DNA of 64,000 bases from the NCBI RefSeq assembly GCF_002954405.1, contig NZ_MQWC01000004.1, positions 470,065 to 534,064 on the forward strand. Reading direction: 5' to 3'. A program made the translations under genes and the position numbers. This DNA is from Salinibacter sp. 10B (GTDB lineage Bacteria > Bacteroidota > Rhodothermia > Rhodothermales > Salinibacteraceae). The notes beneath the pieces are model-generated. The model was not told where the DNA came from and did no database searches. It worked only from the letters and a program-made list of their open reading frames with translations. Shown piece after piece: positions 1 through 10,402 of the stretch; the first letter of the stretch is position 1; every line of letters begins with the position of its first letter.

Positions 1-1563
1 GTCCGACGTGCACTTCTCTCCGTGTACGACAAAACGGACATCGTTCCGTTCGCCCGGCGCCTCGTGGACCTCGACGTAGAACTCATCTCTACGGGCGGCA
101 CCGCCGCAACGCTGCGAGACGCGGGACTGCCCGTTACGGAGGTCGCCACGGAAACCGGGGTACCGGAAGTCTTGGAGGGCCGCGTAAAGTCCCTTCACCC
201 CGCAATCCACGCGGGCCTTCTCGCTCGTCGGTCCCACGAGCCCGATATGGCGGCCCTAGAGGAACGGGGCTATGAACCGATCGACCTTGTCGTCTGCAAT
301 CTCTACCCATTCGAGCACGTGGTGTCGGATCCGGAAACGGACCGAGAGACTGCGATGGCGAATGTCGACATCGGCGGCCCCACCATGATCCGGGCCGCCG
401 CCAAAAACCACGCGTCTGTCGGGGTCGTGACTACCCCGGACGCCTACGATGCCGTGGCCTCGGAACTGGAAGAAAACGATGGGCATCTCTCCAAACCGAC
501 GCGCAGGGGCCTAGCCACCGACGCCTTTGCTCACACGGCGACGTACGACCAAGCTATTCATCAATATCTATCAGCGACCGAGGACTCGGCGGACACGGAG
601 GCGTCCACGTCTCTTCCCAACCCCCTCCGCCTCTCTCTTCCCCGCGCCGAGTCTCTTCGCTATGGCGAGAACCCGCATCAGGACGGAGCGCTTTACGGCC
701 ACCCCGAACGCTTCTTCGAACAAATTCACGGGGCCGACCTCTCGTACAACAATCTCAACGACATCAGCGCCGCCCTCTCGTTGATCGACGAGTTTCGGGA
801 CGCAGAGCCGACGTGTGCTATCCTCAAGCATACCAATCCCAGTGGGGTAGCTACGGCCGACGCTCTGGAGACGGCCTGGGATCGTGCATTTGCTACGGAC
901 CGGCAATCGCCGTACGGCGGCATCGTGATCGTAAACAACGCCCTGGACCGTGCCACCGCTGAGGCAATCGACGAGATCTTCACTGAGATCATCATCGCGC
1001 CTGAGTTTGAGCCCGGCGTCGTGGATTTCTTGGCCGAAAACGATCGTCGGCGGGTGGTCCGCCACGTAGCGGCGGCTCGCGATACCGACCGGCTCGACGT
1101 GCGCTCGGTTCTCGGTGGTCTGCTTGTGCAGACGCGTGACCCGGTCCTCCCCCCGTTCGACCAAATCGATCACTGGGACGTTGCCACCGACCGCTCCCCT
1201 ACCGACGCCGAGCGGAAGGACCTCGACTTTGCCTGGCGGGTCTGCAAACACGTGAAGAGCAATGCCATCGTGTATGCGCGTGACAGAGCCACCCTCGGAA
1301 TTGGCGCCGGGCAGATGAGCCGGATCGACTCGTCGGAGATTGCGGTCCATAAAGCCGGAAAATCGGAACTTGACCTTAGCGGCTCCGTGGTAGCGTCCGA
1401 TGCATTCTTCCCATTCGCCGACGGGCTGGAAGCCGCAGCGGAGGAAGGGGCCCGTGCAGCCATCCAACCGGGCGGCTCCATCCGAGACGACGAGGTGATC
1501 GACGCCGCTAATGCATACGACGTCGCGATGGTCTTTACCGGTCAGCGCCACTTTCGACACTAG
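1..1563 (+). CDS. purH: Bifunctional AICAR transformylase / IMP cyclohydrolase, 5'-truncated
   Basis: Catalyses the last two steps of IMP synthesis: formylation of AICAR using 10-formyl-THF, then ring closure. The reading frame is open from base 1 ([11 protein letters not shown]), which is the usual PurH N-terminus, so the true start lies just upstream of the window and the GTG at 22 is internal. The N-terminal MGS-like cyclohydrolase domain contains STGGT and the GRVKSLHP stretch. The transformylase domain contains RYGENPHQ and KHTNPSGVA; many homologues have Cys where this one has Ser. The C-terminus ends in GQRHFRH, as is normal for the family, so the 3' end is complete. The protein is cytosolic. 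Identification is secure. Confidence 0.97.
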   Translation, partial: VRRALLSVYDKTDIVPFARRLVDLDVELISTGGTAATLRDAGLPVTEVATETGVPEVLEGRVKSLHPAIHAGLLARRSHEPDMAALEERGYEPIDLVVCNLYPFEHVVSDPETDRETAMANVDIGGPTMIRAAAKNHASVGVVTTPDAYDAVASELEENDGHLSKPTRRGLATDAFAHTATYDQAIHQYLSATEDSADTEASTSLPNPLRLSLPRAESLRYGENPHQDGALYGHPERFFEQIHGADLSYNNLNDISAALSLIDEFRDAEPTCAILKHTNPSGVATADALETAWDRAFATDRQSPYGGIVIVNNALDRATAEAIDEIFTEIIIAPEFEPGVVDFLAENDRRRVVRHVAAARDTDRLDVRSVLGGLLVQTRDPVLPPFDQIDHWDVATDRSPTDAERKDLDFAWRVCKHVKSNAIVYARDRATLGIGAGQMSRIDSSEIAVHKAGKSELDLSGSVVASDAFFPFADGLEAAAEEGARAAIQPGGSIRDDEVIDAANAYDVAMVFTGQRHFRH

Positions 1564-2139
1564 AATCCCCGGATCGGAGTTGGATCCGCTCTGACCTTCA
1601 GCGGTCGATGGCGCGCCTGATCCGCGTCTCGTAATCGGGACGGTCGAACAGACCCCGGAGGCCCTTGTGTAGAAATTCTGACGTCGCAGGCACTGTCCCT
1701 CCAAAACTAGCTGTATTCCCGGACGTTTTGAACGTGGACTCGACTCGATCTCCTTTTTCAGCTGATCGATTGCCGAGCAGCAACGGAGGCTCCCCCTTCT
1801 TGGGGTCGCCCTGTGTTTCCCGTCCCTCTTCCCACCGCTCTCCGATTGTGCCGGACCGTCTTTTCGTGAGCGAAGGGATTCGTCTCTCTTCATCATCCCA
1901 GCGTGTCATACCAACACTACTGCGGCGATGTATCAGGCTCTTGTCGAGATGATGCATCCAAAAACGCGCCGGTCTCCCCTTTGAACATTTGGAGGCGACA
2001 CGAATAGGCCCACTTTTCCACTGCCCGTGACTCCATCCGGAGACTTGGACGCCCGCCCTCTAGCCCATATGATTAAGGACGGGACCTGCCTCTCCCCCGC
2101 TCATTCGTTTTGTGACCGAACACGTACTCCCCAGGATAG
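1564..2139. other. Intergenic region between purH and mreB
   Basis: No convincing gene is seen in these 576 bases. Open frames on both strands have peptide composition unlike the neighbouring acidic proteins. A short dyad, CGGATC-N7-GATCCG at 1570-1588, follows purH closely but has no T-tract, so it is only a weak terminator candidate. The mreB promoter presumably lies in the right half; I cannot place it. Confidence 0.5.
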
Positions 2140-3147
2140 ATGTTTTTCAATTTCTCACAGGACGTGGCCATCGACCTGGGCACGGCCAACACACTGGTCT
2201 ACATCCGCGGCGAAGGTATCGTCCTGAATGAGCCAAGCATCGTGGCCGTGGACCACAACACGCGCGAGGTTCGCGAGCTTGGCTACGAAGCCCTACAGAT
2301 GCATGAGCGTACCCATAAGGACATTGAGACCATCTGGCCACTCAAGGATGGCGTGATTGCCGACTTCAAGGTGGCCGAACAGATGATCCAGGGCCTACTG
2401 AAGAAGGTGAAGAAAAACTGGCTCACGTCCATTCGGAGTATGGTGGTATGCGTGCCGAGCGGGATTACCGAGGTGGAAAAACGGGCCGTACGAGACTCCG
2501 CTGAGCATGCTGGCGCCAAAAAAGTCAACCTCGTGGCCGAGCCGATGGCCGCAGCGATTGGCATCGGCCTCGACATTAGTGAAGCCGTGGGCAACATGGT
2601 CGTCGACATCGGCGGTGGTACCACCGAGATTGCCGTGATTGCCCTTTCCGGCATCGTGATCGATGAGTCGTTGCGCGTCGGGGGGTCGGAGCTCGACAAC
2701 GCCATCATGCAATACTTCAAGCGCAACCACAACCTTCTGATTGGGTCCCGAACGGCCGAGCGTATCAAATGCGAGATTGGTAGTGCCATCGAACTGGATA
2801 CCGAACTGGAGCTGTCGGTGAAAGGACGTGACCTGGTCAGCGGCATTCCGAAGCTGCGAACCATCTCGTCCGTCAACGTGCGAGAAGCCCTCCACGACAA
2901 CCTCGACCAGATTAGTGCGGCTGTACTGCGCGCCCTCGAACGCACGCCGCCGGAGCTCGGGGCCGACGTATTGGAGCGCGGCATCATGATGACGGGCGGT
3001 GGGGCCATGCTCGAAGGCATCGACAAAATGTTGCGCGACCGGGTTGAACTGCCGGTATACGTGGCCGAAGACCCCTTGACGGCCGTGGTACGCGGCACCG
3101 GAGAGGTATTGGAAAACCTCGAAGACTACGAGCGCGTATTGACCTAG
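2140..3147 (+). CDS. mreB: Rod shape-determining protein MreB
   Basis: Actin-like ATPase that polymerises under the inner membrane and guides the elongasome. It is 335 residues, close to the family norm of about 335-350. The phosphate 1 motif (AIDLGTANTLVY) sits at about residues 10-21, the phosphate 2 motif (VVDIGGGTTEIAVI) near 155-168, and the adenosine motif (MMTGGGAMLEGI) near 285-296. The start gives the short amphipathic MFFNFS leader usual for MreB. It is followed on the same strand by mreC and a PBP4-type gene, consistent with a shape/wall cluster. No mreD, pbp2 or rodA is seen next to it. Confidence 0.97.
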   Translation: MFFNFSQDVAIDLGTANTLVYIRGEGIVLNEPSIVAVDHNTREVRELGYEALQMHERTHKDIETIWPLKDGVIADFKVAEQMIQGLLKKVKKNWLTSIRSMVVCVPSGITEVEKRAVRDSAEHAGAKKVNLVAEPMAAAIGIGLDISEAVGNMVVDIGGGTTEIAVIALSGIVIDESLRVGGSELDNAIMQYFKRNHNLLIGSRTAERIKCEIGSAIELDTELELSVKGRDLVSGIPKLRTISSVNVREALHDNLDQISAAVLRALERTPPELGADVLERGIMMTGGGAMLEGIDKMLRDRVELPVYVAEDPLTAVVRGTGEVLENLEDYERVLT

Positions 3148-3440
3148 TGGTCGTGCCCCCCTCACTTTGGCACTTGTGAACGCTATCGGCGACGGTCGAC
3201 GCTCCGGCCCTTTTGGCCCTCCCCCTCAGTCGCAGGCCGCAAGGATCGGAGGAGATCCCGATGTACTATCGACGATCTCTGGGCACTCAGTTGTGCACGC
3301 CCCCTAGCCTAACGCCTGCTGTAGATCGCGACGTACGAGCAGTAAAACGGTGGACCGCAGTTGTTGCCGGTTGGCCGTCTTTGGCGTTCTGTCGACGACC
3401 CTCCCCCATCCTCTTCTCCTCGACAGGCTCTCCCGTTGCG
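3148..3440. other. Spacer between mreB and mreC
   Basis: 293 bases with no separate gene. The mreC frame is open back to 3213, but the extra N-terminus would be a Pro/Arg-rich stretch unlike MreC, so I treat this as untranslated spacer. No clear terminator is visible, so read-through from mreB to mreC is possible. Confidence 0.45.
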
Positions 3441-4262
3441 ATGGACCTCCGATCCCAGCTGCTTGATTGGATCCTGCTTGCGGGACTGCTCTTCCTCTCA
3501 GTCGTCACGATGCTCGGTCAGAATCAACCGTTGAGCCGGGCCCTGCGCGCCCAGGCGCTCGAAGTTACCGCCCAGGTGGAAAATAGCTTTGCCTGGATGG
3601 GGGGCTATCTGCGTGCTCTGGAAGAAAACCAAGAGCTCCGCCGTCGAAACGTCGAATTGTCGAGCAAGGTGGCCCGAACCCGATCGGTCCGGATGCAAAA
3701 CCGAGAGCTGGAACGATTGCTCAACCTCCGGGACAGCAGTTCGGCTCAAATGGTGGCCGCCCGCATCGTTACGAAAGACATTTTCCACCAAGAAAACTTC
3801 TTGACGCTCGACGTCGGAGCAGCGGACGGGGTGAAAGAGGGCATGCCGGTCGTCCACGAAGGCGGCATCGTGGGGACCGTGATGCTCACAAGCGACGACT
3901 ATTCCCGAGTGATGCCGTATTTGAATACGGATTTCCGTGTGCCGGGAACGATCGTTCCCCTCCAAACGGAAGGAATCGTTCGCTGGGAGGGCGAACGTCA
4001 CGACCGCCTCCTCCTCGAACACGTCGTAAAAACAGAGCCGGTCGAAGCCGGTCAGCAGGTCGTCACGAGCGGACACAGCGCTGTCTTCCCCCCCGGCCGG
4101 GCCATCGGCACGGTAGACTCCGTCATAGTGCAGCCGGGCCGAAGCGAGCTTCGAATTTACCTTGAACCTGCCGTCTCTCTTCACGAGATTGGGTATGCCT
4201 TCGTCATCCTGAGCACTCCGGACTCAGCCCGCCGACAGCTCGACTCTCGCTCGATCGGATAG
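3441..4262 (+). CDS. mreC: Rod shape-determining protein MreC
   Basis: Inner-membrane anchored periplasmic scaffold that links MreB to the peptidoglycan synthases. I chose the ATG at 3441 (273 residues) because it puts a short cytoplasmic tail (MDLRSQ) directly before a single membrane helix (about residues 9-28, LDWILLAGLLFLSVVTML); the frame stays open further upstream to 3213 but without MreC-like sequence. After the helix come a coiled coil (about 55-90, EENQELRRRN and ELERLLNL) and the beta-rich MreC core with the usual VDVG-like (LDVGAADGVKEGMPV), GIVG and TSGHSAVFPPG-type motifs. The next gene, dacB, begins 4 bases after the stop, so the two are probably cotranscribed. Confidence 0.93.
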   Translation: MDLRSQLLDWILLAGLLFLSVVTMLGQNQPLSRALRAQALEVTAQVENSFAWMGGYLRALEENQELRRRNVELSSKVARTRSVRMQNRELERLLNLRDSSSAQMVAARIVTKDIFHQENFLTLDVGAADGVKEGMPVVHEGGIVGTVMLTSDDYSRVMPYLNTDFRVPGTIVPLQTEGIVRWEGERHDRLLLEHVVKTEPVEAGQQVVTSGHSAVFPPGRAIGTVDSVIVQPGRSELRIYLEPAVSLHEIGYAFVILSTPDSARRQLDSRSIG

Positions 4263-4266
4263 CCCC

Positions 4267-5811
4267 ATGCTCACGTTCTGTTGTCCCTCCCTCCGCCGTC
4301 CTGTTGCCGCACTCGTCTTCTTTGCGGCCTGTCTTCCCCTGTCTGCCGCCGGCCAGGCCCCGTACTCCGAATCCGCCGCGGCCGAAGAGTTGACGGAGAC
4401 CATCTCCCAAACCCTGGACACTGAACCATTCGAAGGCGCATACTGGGGCGTTCACATCGTCAATCTACGGTCCGGGACCGTCCTGTACTCGAAAAATGCG
4501 CAGAGCAATTTCGTCCCGGCCTCGAACGTGAAGCTGCTCACCACTGCCGCCGCCCTCGACCAACTGACCGCCGACTATCGCTTTCGAACCCGCGTCTACG
4601 CCGACGGTCCTATCGAAGACGGCACGCTGAAGGGAAATCTCATTGTCCGCGGCAGTGGCGATCCCACCATTGGCGGCTACGAGCAACGCGACGATCCTAC
4701 GCGGGTGTTCCGCCAATGGGCCGACTCTCTCAAGGCGCTGGGAATTACTCACATCTCCGGTAACATTATTGGGGACGACAACCGCATGGACGACACGCCC
4801 CTGGGCCACGGCTGGAGTTGGAGCGACATCTCCTACGCGTACGCGGCCGAGATTGGCGGACTGGTCTTCAACGAGAACACCGTCGACCTTCACGTGCTCG
4901 GACAGGAGGTCGGCCAACCTGCCAAAATCACGTGGGAGCCCTTCGACACCGACTACGTGAACGTGGTAAATCGCTCCCGCACCATTCCCTGGCGCACTGA
5001 GGACGACGAGAAGTACCAGCGCATTATGGGAACCAACACGATTCACGTTCGGACGAAAGTCCACCCCAACCGGGAAGAGACTGAATCCATTACCATCACC
5101 AATCCCACGCTGTACTTCGTCCACGTCCTGCGCGAGGTTCTCCTTCGGGAAGGAATTTCGGTGGGCGGCACGCCGGCAGACCTTGACGAAACGGCCACGA
5201 CGGTGCAATACGATTCCGACCTCGTTCGCCCTGTGGCGTCCTACACCTCGAAGCCCCTTCGGCAGATCGTCCGCACGCTCAACCACGAAAGCCAAAACCT
5301 GTACGCGGAGCAAATCCTGCGAACGTTGGCCGTGGAGGTCCCTCCGCAGACAACCGAGGATCTCAAGCCTGGCTCGTCCGCCCTTGGCGTCAAATCAGTT
5401 CGGAAGACGCTCGCAGCAGCACGAGTAGACACGAGCCGTATCCAACTCGTCGATGGGTCCGGCCTCTCCCGTCAAAACCTCGTGCGGCCCCAGTCCATCG
5501 TGCGGCTGCTTCAGTACATGTGGACGCACCCCGCCCCTGCAGCCAGTTCTGCCTTTTACGACTCGCTTCCGAAAGGTGGGCAAGAGGGCACCCTCGAATA
5601 TCGATTTCAGGGAAATGCTCCCGCACACGCAAACGTCCGCGCCAAAACAGGCACCCTCTCTAATACTAGTAGCCTGAGTGGGTACGTTACGTCTGAACGT
5701 GGCACTCCCCTTGCCTTCTCCATTTTCTGCAACCACCACCTTGCCGAGGGAAATCAGGTCCGGTCGGCTCAGGACGTCCTCGTAAATGCTCTTGCGCGCC
5801 TGCCGCTGTAG
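4267..5811 (+). CDS. dacB: D-alanyl-D-alanine carboxypeptidase/endopeptidase, PBP4 (peptidase S13) family
   Basis: Periplasmic penicillin-binding protein that trims or cleaves peptidoglycan cross-links. A Sec signal peptide is visible (hydrophobic core around residues 10-27, then SAAGQAP). The three active-site motifs are present in order: SxxK as SNVK near residue 78, SxN as SQN near residue 340, and KTG (RAKTGTLS) near residue 460. The large insertion between SxxK and SxN, containing GDGDPTIGG-like sequence (RGSGDPTIGG), is typical of class C PBP4 enzymes, and 514 residues fits. It starts 4 bases after mreC, which suggests joint expression of shape and wall-remodelling functions. Confidence 0.95.
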   Translation: MLTFCCPSLRRPVAALVFFAACLPLSAAGQAPYSESAAAEELTETISQTLDTEPFEGAYWGVHIVNLRSGTVLYSKNAQSNFVPASNVKLLTTAAALDQLTADYRFRTRVYADGPIEDGTLKGNLIVRGSGDPTIGGYEQRDDPTRVFRQWADSLKALGITHISGNIIGDDNRMDDTPLGHGWSWSDISYAYAAEIGGLVFNENTVDLHVLGQEVGQPAKITWEPFDTDYVNVVNRSRTIPWRTEDDEKYQRIMGTNTIHVRTKVHPNREETESITITNPTLYFVHVLREVLLREGISVGGTPADLDETATTVQYDSDLVRPVASYTSKPLRQIVRTLNHESQNLYAEQILRTLAVEVPPQTTEDLKPGSSALGVKSVRKTLAAARVDTSRIQLVDGSGLSRQNLVRPQSIVRLLQYMWTHPAPAASSAFYDSLPKGGQEGTLEYRFQGNAPAHANVRAKTGTLSNTSSLSGYVTSERGTPLAFSIFCNHHLAEGNQVRSAQDVLVNALARLPL

Positions 5812-6003
5812 TAGGCGGCAGCAAATGCGTAAAGTTCGACAAATACCGTCCCTACAGCCCCTAAGGCCCCCGAGTAGACGAACTCCCCTTCCGGCCAATC
5901 GTTTTGGGAGAAGAAACCTTTGGTTTTCCTCGTTCGGGAATTCTCGTCGTAGAGAATGATCCCGGTCGCCTTCGTCTCTCCCAACACGCTGTAGTCGATC
6001 TCG

Positions 6004-6567
6004 ATGGGTTCTGCCTCCGACACTCCGCACGGCACTACGGTCCTCGGCGTCCGCCACAACGGGAAAATCGCCCTTGGCTCAGACGGCCAGGCCACTATGG
6101 GCGAAACCGTTATGAAGCACAAGGCGGAAAAGGTACGTGAGCTCTACGGCGGGGACATCATTGCTGGCTTCGCGGGCTCCACGGCAGATGCCTTCACGCT
6201 GTTCGAGCGGTTTGAGGAGAAACTCCAGGAGTACGGCGGAAATGTCACCCGTGCCGCTGTGGAGCTGGCAAAGGAATGGCGCACGGACCGGTACCTCCGA
6301 AAGCTTGAAGCGTTACTGGCAGTGGCTTCCGCCCGACGCCTCCTGCTAATTAGTGGGAGTGGCGACGTGATCGAACCGGACGATAATATTGTAGCCATCG
6401 GCTCTGGAGGACCCTATGCCCTTGCTGCCACGCGCGCTTTCCTGGAAAATGGGGAGAGTTTCTCGGCCCGCGAAATCGTCGAGAAGGGCCTGTCGATTGC
6501 CGCTGACATTTGCATCTATACCAACAGCAATCAGACGATCCTCGAGATTGACGCCGAATCGAATTAG
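6004..6567 (+). CDS. hslV: ATP-dependent protease proteolytic subunit HslV
   Basis: Threonine protease ring of the HslUV (ClpQY) complex, a cytosolic relative of the proteasome beta subunit. The sequence [19 protein letters not shown] is the usual mature N-terminus. Here it begins at Thr11, so a ten-residue propeptide ending in HG must be removed to expose the nucleophile; in many proteobacteria only Met is removed. Lys/Gly motifs ([46 protein letters not shown]-like) and the NxxI C-terminal part are all present. Length 187 is normal. Its partner hslU lies 1.4 kb downstream on the same strand, separated by an NYN-domain gene. Confidence 0.97.
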   Translation: MGSASDTPHGTTVLGVRHNGKIALGSDGQATMGETVMKHKAEKVRELYGGDIIAGFAGSTADAFTLFERFEEKLQEYGGNVTRAAVELAKEWRTDRYLRKLEALLAVASARRLLLISGSGDVIEPDDNIVAIGSGGPYALAATRAFLENGESFSAREIVEKGLSIAADICIYTNSNQTILEIDAESN

Positions 6568-6571
6568 CCCT

Positions 6572-6590
6572 GTCATTGCGGTCCAATGAC
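6572..6590 (+). terminator. Short perfect hairpin just after hslV
   Basis: GTCATTG (6572-6578) and CAATGAC (6584-6590) form a perfect 7 bp stem with a 5-base loop, starting 5 bases after the hslV stop. There is no T-tract behind it, so it may be a weak terminator or only an mRNA-stabilising 3' hairpin. Confidence 0.3.
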
Positions 6591-6764
6591 AACCCAGCTC
6601 CCTCCCACGGAGAGGCATACGAAACGGGAGACGTGTCCCATCTTACTCATCGGCACATTTATGCTCCTCGTCTCCCCCGTCGTACCGGGACCCGAACGAA
6701 TGCACGATGTTCTGCGCCCCCACCGGCGTGCTTTCAGTCCAATACACACTGATAAATACATACA

Positions 6765-7901
6765 ATGACCCACGATCAGACGCACGACCGCTCTGCACAC
6801 GCGGCAATGTTTGTTGACTACGAGAATTTATATTCCGTTCTCACCTCTCAGAGCTCCAAAGACGCAAAGACCAGCGAGTACGCAACAGAGATCCTCGACG
6901 AGGTACAACGCTATCTCGAAGAGGGCGATGATACTCCAACCATTCTCGGCCGTGCCTACGGTCCCTTCGATGTATTGCTCGACACCGAAGATTCTGGCGT
7001 TCCCGCCGAACTTCACCGCCACGGCATCAATCCGGCCTACGTTCCGGCCGCCATGCAGGGCAATACCTCCGAGATCCAGCTTACCATTGAGGTGACCCAG
7101 TTTCTGCAGGAGCGTCCGGATGTGCAAACGGTGGTGATTGTCACGGGCGACCGTCCGTATCTCCCCCTCGTACGGACCATCCGAGAGCACGGACGCCGGG
7201 CTCTCGTTGCTGCCGTCAACCCTCCTCAGACGGACCGATACGTGGAAAGTGGCCTCTACCTCGACGCCCGCAACCTGTTGAGCCCCGATTCACGGGAAGA
7301 CCTCCTGGCCAATGCGCCCAGAAACGGAAAAAGCTACGACGCCTCCTCGTCGAATCAGCGTCACGAGGAGCTCACCGACCCGTCCACCCGCCGGGCAATC
7401 GAAATTACGGAGGAGCACTTTGGCCAATACGAAGAAGTGTACCTAACGCCTCTCCTTCGAAAGCTGTCGGAGATTCTAGGCCCTGATGAAGATCCAAAGG
7501 CACTGGTAAGCGAGTTGGAGGCTGCCGGCGCCGTTCGACTCGAAAAGCGAAGTGGATACCCCTACGACTATACGGTGCTCATTGTCCACGACGACCACCC
7601 CGACGTGCGCGCCATCCAGAACGGGGACCGGACAGCGTCCCGTTCGTCTTCAGATTCCACAGAGCGCTCCTCCTCTGGCTCAACTGCATCCCCTGGGACT
7701 GATGAGGCTCCCACTGAGGCTCCCGATGAGGCCTACGAGCCATACGACTACGACGAATACGCGATCGATGAGGCACTTTCGGCGGATCCCGAGGACTCGA
7801 CCGCCGATGCTGAGCCCGCAATGTCCTCTGAGGGGACCGATGGATCGTCTGCCACAGACGAGGACGCCTCGGCGCCGTCCACGGGGGAGGACTCCCGATA
7901 A
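6765..7901 (+). CDS. NYN-domain (LabA/DUF88-like, PIN-fold) protein with C-terminal winged helix and acidic tail
   Basis: The N-terminal domain (about residues 12-165) matches the NYN/LabA-type PIN-fold, a family of putative metal-dependent ribonucleases. Acidic residues sit at the expected places: D18 in FVDYENL, E103/E109 in SEIQLTIEV, and D129 in VIVTGDRPYLPLV. A second folded region (about 205-280, EITEEHFGQYEEVYLTPLLRKL) resembles a small winged-helix/OST-HTH-like RNA- or DNA-binding module, as often seen C-terminal to NYN domains. The last 90 or so residues are low-complexity and very acidic (Ser, Thr, Asp, Glu), as expected in a salt-in halophile. It lies between hslV and hslU. The substrate is unknown; a role in RNA processing is inference. 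Confidence 0.8.
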   Translation: MTHDQTHDRSAHAAMFVDYENLYSVLTSQSSKDAKTSEYATEILDEVQRYLEEGDDTPTILGRAYGPFDVLLDTEDSGVPAELHRHGINPAYVPAAMQGNTSEIQLTIEVTQFLQERPDVQTVVIVTGDRPYLPLVRTIREHGRRALVAAVNPPQTDRYVESGLYLDARNLLSPDSREDLLANAPRNGKSYDASSSNQRHEELTDPSTRRAIEITEEHFGQYEEVYLTPLLRKLSEILGPDEDPKALVSELEAAGAVRLEKRSGYPYDYTVLIVHDDHPDVRAIQNGDRTASRSSSDSTERSSSGSTASPGTDEAPTEAPDEAYEPYDYDEYAIDEALSADPEDSTADAEPAMSSEGTDGSSATDEDASAPSTGEDSR

Positions 7902-7970
7902 GCCTTTCACCGAGCGGTTCGATCCTCTCCTTCCTGTTCTCTGACCAAATCGTTTTCCGTTCCCCAGTTT

Positions 7971-9410
7971 ATGCCTAGCGCGACCGAGCACGTCGAAGAC
8001 CTGACGCCCCGACAAATTGTTGAGGAGTTGGACAAGTACATCATTGGCCAGGAAGACGCGAAGAAGAACGTCGCCATCGCCCTGCGCAACCGGTGGCGCC
8101 GACAGAACGCGCCCAAGGAGATGCGGGACGAGATCATGCCGAACAACATCATCATGATCGGCCCCACCGGCGTGGGAAAGACTGAGATCGCGCGGCGGCT
8201 CGCGCGGCTGGCCCGGGCGCCGTTCATTAAGGTGGAAGCCTCCAAGTTTACGGAGGTGGGGTATGTGGGGCGTGATGTGGACAGTATGATCCGCGACCTC
8301 ACGGACATTGCCGTAAACATGGTGCAGGAGGAGCACAAGGAAGAAGTGCAGGATCGGGCCCGGGAGCTGGCCGAAGAGCGCATCCTGGATATTCTCATTC
8401 CCCCCCAGGATCAACGTGCCGGCAATGGGGCCTCGGAGAACGATCCTGGATTCCAGGTCGAGCCGTCCACGACTACGGAGTCCTCCTCCGAAAACAGCAG
8501 CCTCCGGCAGCGCACGCGCGAGAAGTTTCGCAACAAGCTGGAGCGCGGCGACCTGGATGACCGCGAAATTGAGATTGAGGTGAGCACCGACTCCTCGTCG
8601 ATGATGCAGGTATTTGGCCCAATGGGCATGGAGGAAATGGGCGTCGACCTGGAGGAGCTCTTTGGCAATCTCGGGGGCGGCGGCAAACAGAAGACACGCC
8701 GGGTTACGGTGGAAGAGGCCCGAGAGATTCTGACCCAGGAGGAGGCCCAAAAGCTGATCGACATGGATCAGGTGAAAGAAGACGCCCTGGAGCGCGTCCA
8801 GCAGGCCGGCATCGTGTTCGTAGACGAGATTGACAAGGTTGCGGCCGGTACTCGTACCCGAGACGATGGAGGCGCGGGACAAGGCGTGTCCCGGCAGGGT
8901 GTACAGCGCGACCTCCTTCCCATCGTGGAGGGGTCAAACGTGCAGACGAAGCACGGCATGGTGAAAACCGACCACATCCTTTTCGTCGCCAGCGGCGCCT
9001 TTCACGCCTCTAAGCCCAGTGATCTCATTCCCGAACTGCAGGGCCGCTTCCCCATTCGGGTCGAACTCAACAACCTCGATGAGGAGGACTTCTATGAGAT
9101 TCTCACCAAACCCAAGAACGCCCTCATCAAACAGTACCGGGCCCTTCTGCGCTCGGAAAACGTGAGCATCGAGTTTGAGGATGACGGCGTACGGGAACTG
9201 GCCAAGATTGCCGCGCAGGTGAATGCCGACGTGGAAAACATCGGTGCACGACGACTCCACACGGTCCTCACCACTCTTTTGGAAGACCTGCTCTTTGACG
9301 TACCGGAAGAGATTCCGCCCGGCAGCAGTGTGACGGTAGACGCGGAGATGGTCAAGGACCGGCTCAGCTCAATTGCTTCCAGCCGCGACTTGAGCCAGTA
9401 CATCCTCTAG
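7971..9410 (+). CDS. hslU: ATP-dependent protease ATPase subunit HslU
   Basis: AAA+ unfoldase that feeds proteins into HslV. The N-terminal [17 protein letters not shown] is the family signature. Walker A GPTGVGKT is at residues 64-71, and the pore-region sequence [19 protein letters not shown] follows. A long charged I-domain (about 110-245) is present, then Walker B (IVFVDEIDK, about 280-288), the sensor region ([11 protein letters not shown]) and the C-terminal small domain ([12 protein letters not shown]). It ends with the compact hydrophobic SQYIL tail that docks into HslV. Length 479 is slightly longer than the usual 440-465, with the extra length in the acidic I-domain. It is cotranscribable with the NYN gene 69 bases upstream. 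Confidence 0.97.
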   Translation: MPSATEHVEDLTPRQIVEELDKYIIGQEDAKKNVAIALRNRWRRQNAPKEMRDEIMPNNIIMIGPTGVGKTEIARRLARLARAPFIKVEASKFTEVGYVGRDVDSMIRDLTDIAVNMVQEEHKEEVQDRARELAEERILDILIPPQDQRAGNGASENDPGFQVEPSTTTESSSENSSLRQRTREKFRNKLERGDLDDREIEIEVSTDSSSMMQVFGPMGMEEMGVDLEELFGNLGGGGKQKTRRVTVEEAREILTQEEAQKLIDMDQVKEDALERVQQAGIVFVDEIDKVAAGTRTRDDGGAGQGVSRQGVQRDLLPIVEGSNVQTKHGMVKTDHILFVASGAFHASKPSDLIPELQGRFPIRVELNNLDEEDFYEILTKPKNALIKQYRALLRSENVSIEFEDDGVRELAKIAAQVNADVENIGARRLHTVLTTLLEDLLFDVPEEIPPGSSVTVDAEMVKDRLSSIASSRDLSQYIL

Positions 9411-10402
9411 CTCAGCACCGTTGCTCCCCATCCCCCGGAGGACTTCGGGCCCCGTGCCCTTTTCCTCCCAACGGTGTAGTCCCCGTGTGAGGCATCCTGG
9501 GGATCCCGATGCTAATCCTGCATGTCGTTTGGGAAAGCTCGCTTTCATACGAGGTCCGGTTGCAGGCTTCAGGTACGACGAGGCCCTGTCTTGACAGGAG
9601 AGGAAAAGGTCCGTTCCTGCGCTGAATGAAGTGGCCTCGGTAGCGCCCTTGGAGTCCAATGGCGCTACAAACCATTTTCATGGCTGGGAGCAAACTCCCG
9701 GATTTGATATCGGCCCTCTTCTAGGGCATAAGAGCAATCTCACTCGGGCCCCTGCATTTCTACTTCGATACCGCCCCCCGCGCAGGATTCGGGGGGATGA
9801 GGGGGGATCATTCCCGAACGGAGTATGCGGAGCTCGAATGAACCGGCATCTTCTGGAACTCCTGCGGAACGCCCCACGGCTCAAGAGCGAGACGGGTCCT
9901 CGCGAATCTGTGTGCAGCACTGAAGAGGCCCTCCATCACTTGAGAGATCATTGTCGTAGCTCCCCTCCACGACCTTCTCTCGGGAGCATTTTCTCAGCGA
10001 TCGTCGTCGGCTCCAGGAGACTGGAATGCTCACAACAGACGCGCTGCTCCCCCCTGGTATTTCCCTTCGCTCATTCGTTTTGTCCCCAGGAGTCCAGGAA
10101 AAAAAAGACCTCCGTTCGTACCATGTCGGCAATCAATGTAACGGGTTCCAATGCGTAACAACACAAAATAAGCAGACGATTTGGACTCCCCCCGTTCCGT
10201 AGCCCATTAGCGCCCGATCCTGTTTTCCACTCTAGCCCGACACGGGAGACTGGCCCCCTGCTGCATATACGGCACCTGCGAGTGTGGGACAATTCCCTAC
10301 ATGCAAAAGCGCCATATGTGCTATTGTGGCGTTCTCCAATTTCGTGTCATTATATAGTCTCTGATCAGGCGGCCCAGACGTCGCCTTCCGCACATTCTGG
10401 AG
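9411..10402. other. About 1 kb without a recognisable gene after hslU
   Basis: Open frames exist (the longest is 9631-10158 on the plus strand), but their products are Pro/Arg/Ser/His-rich and unlike the acidic proteome around them. I see no tRNA, rRNA, CRISPR repeat or strong terminator. It may hold untranslated or decayed DNA. Confidence 0.4.

Noticed and set aside
571-1896. 441-codon open frame on the minus strand opposite purH
   Set aside because: It lies antisense to clear PurH coding sequence, is Arg/Gly-rich and has no family signature; such shadows are common in GC-rich DNA.
2098-2113. 16-mer CGCTCATTCGTTTTGT shared with 10068-10083
   Set aside because: One chance match of this length is not surprising in 64 kb on two strands, and the two contexts share nothing else.
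6626-6676. GGGAGACG/CGTCTCCC inverted repeat with a 35-base loop
   Set aside because: Loop too long and no T-tract or gene boundary to explain; likely chance.
7680-8882. 400-codon minus-strand frame opposite the NYN gene and hslU
   Set aside because: Shadow of strong coding sequence; the product resembles no protein family.
9631-10158. 175-codon plus-strand frame after hslU
   Set aside because: Pro/Arg/Ser-rich peptide unlike the proteome; mixed third-position use. Treated as non-coding.
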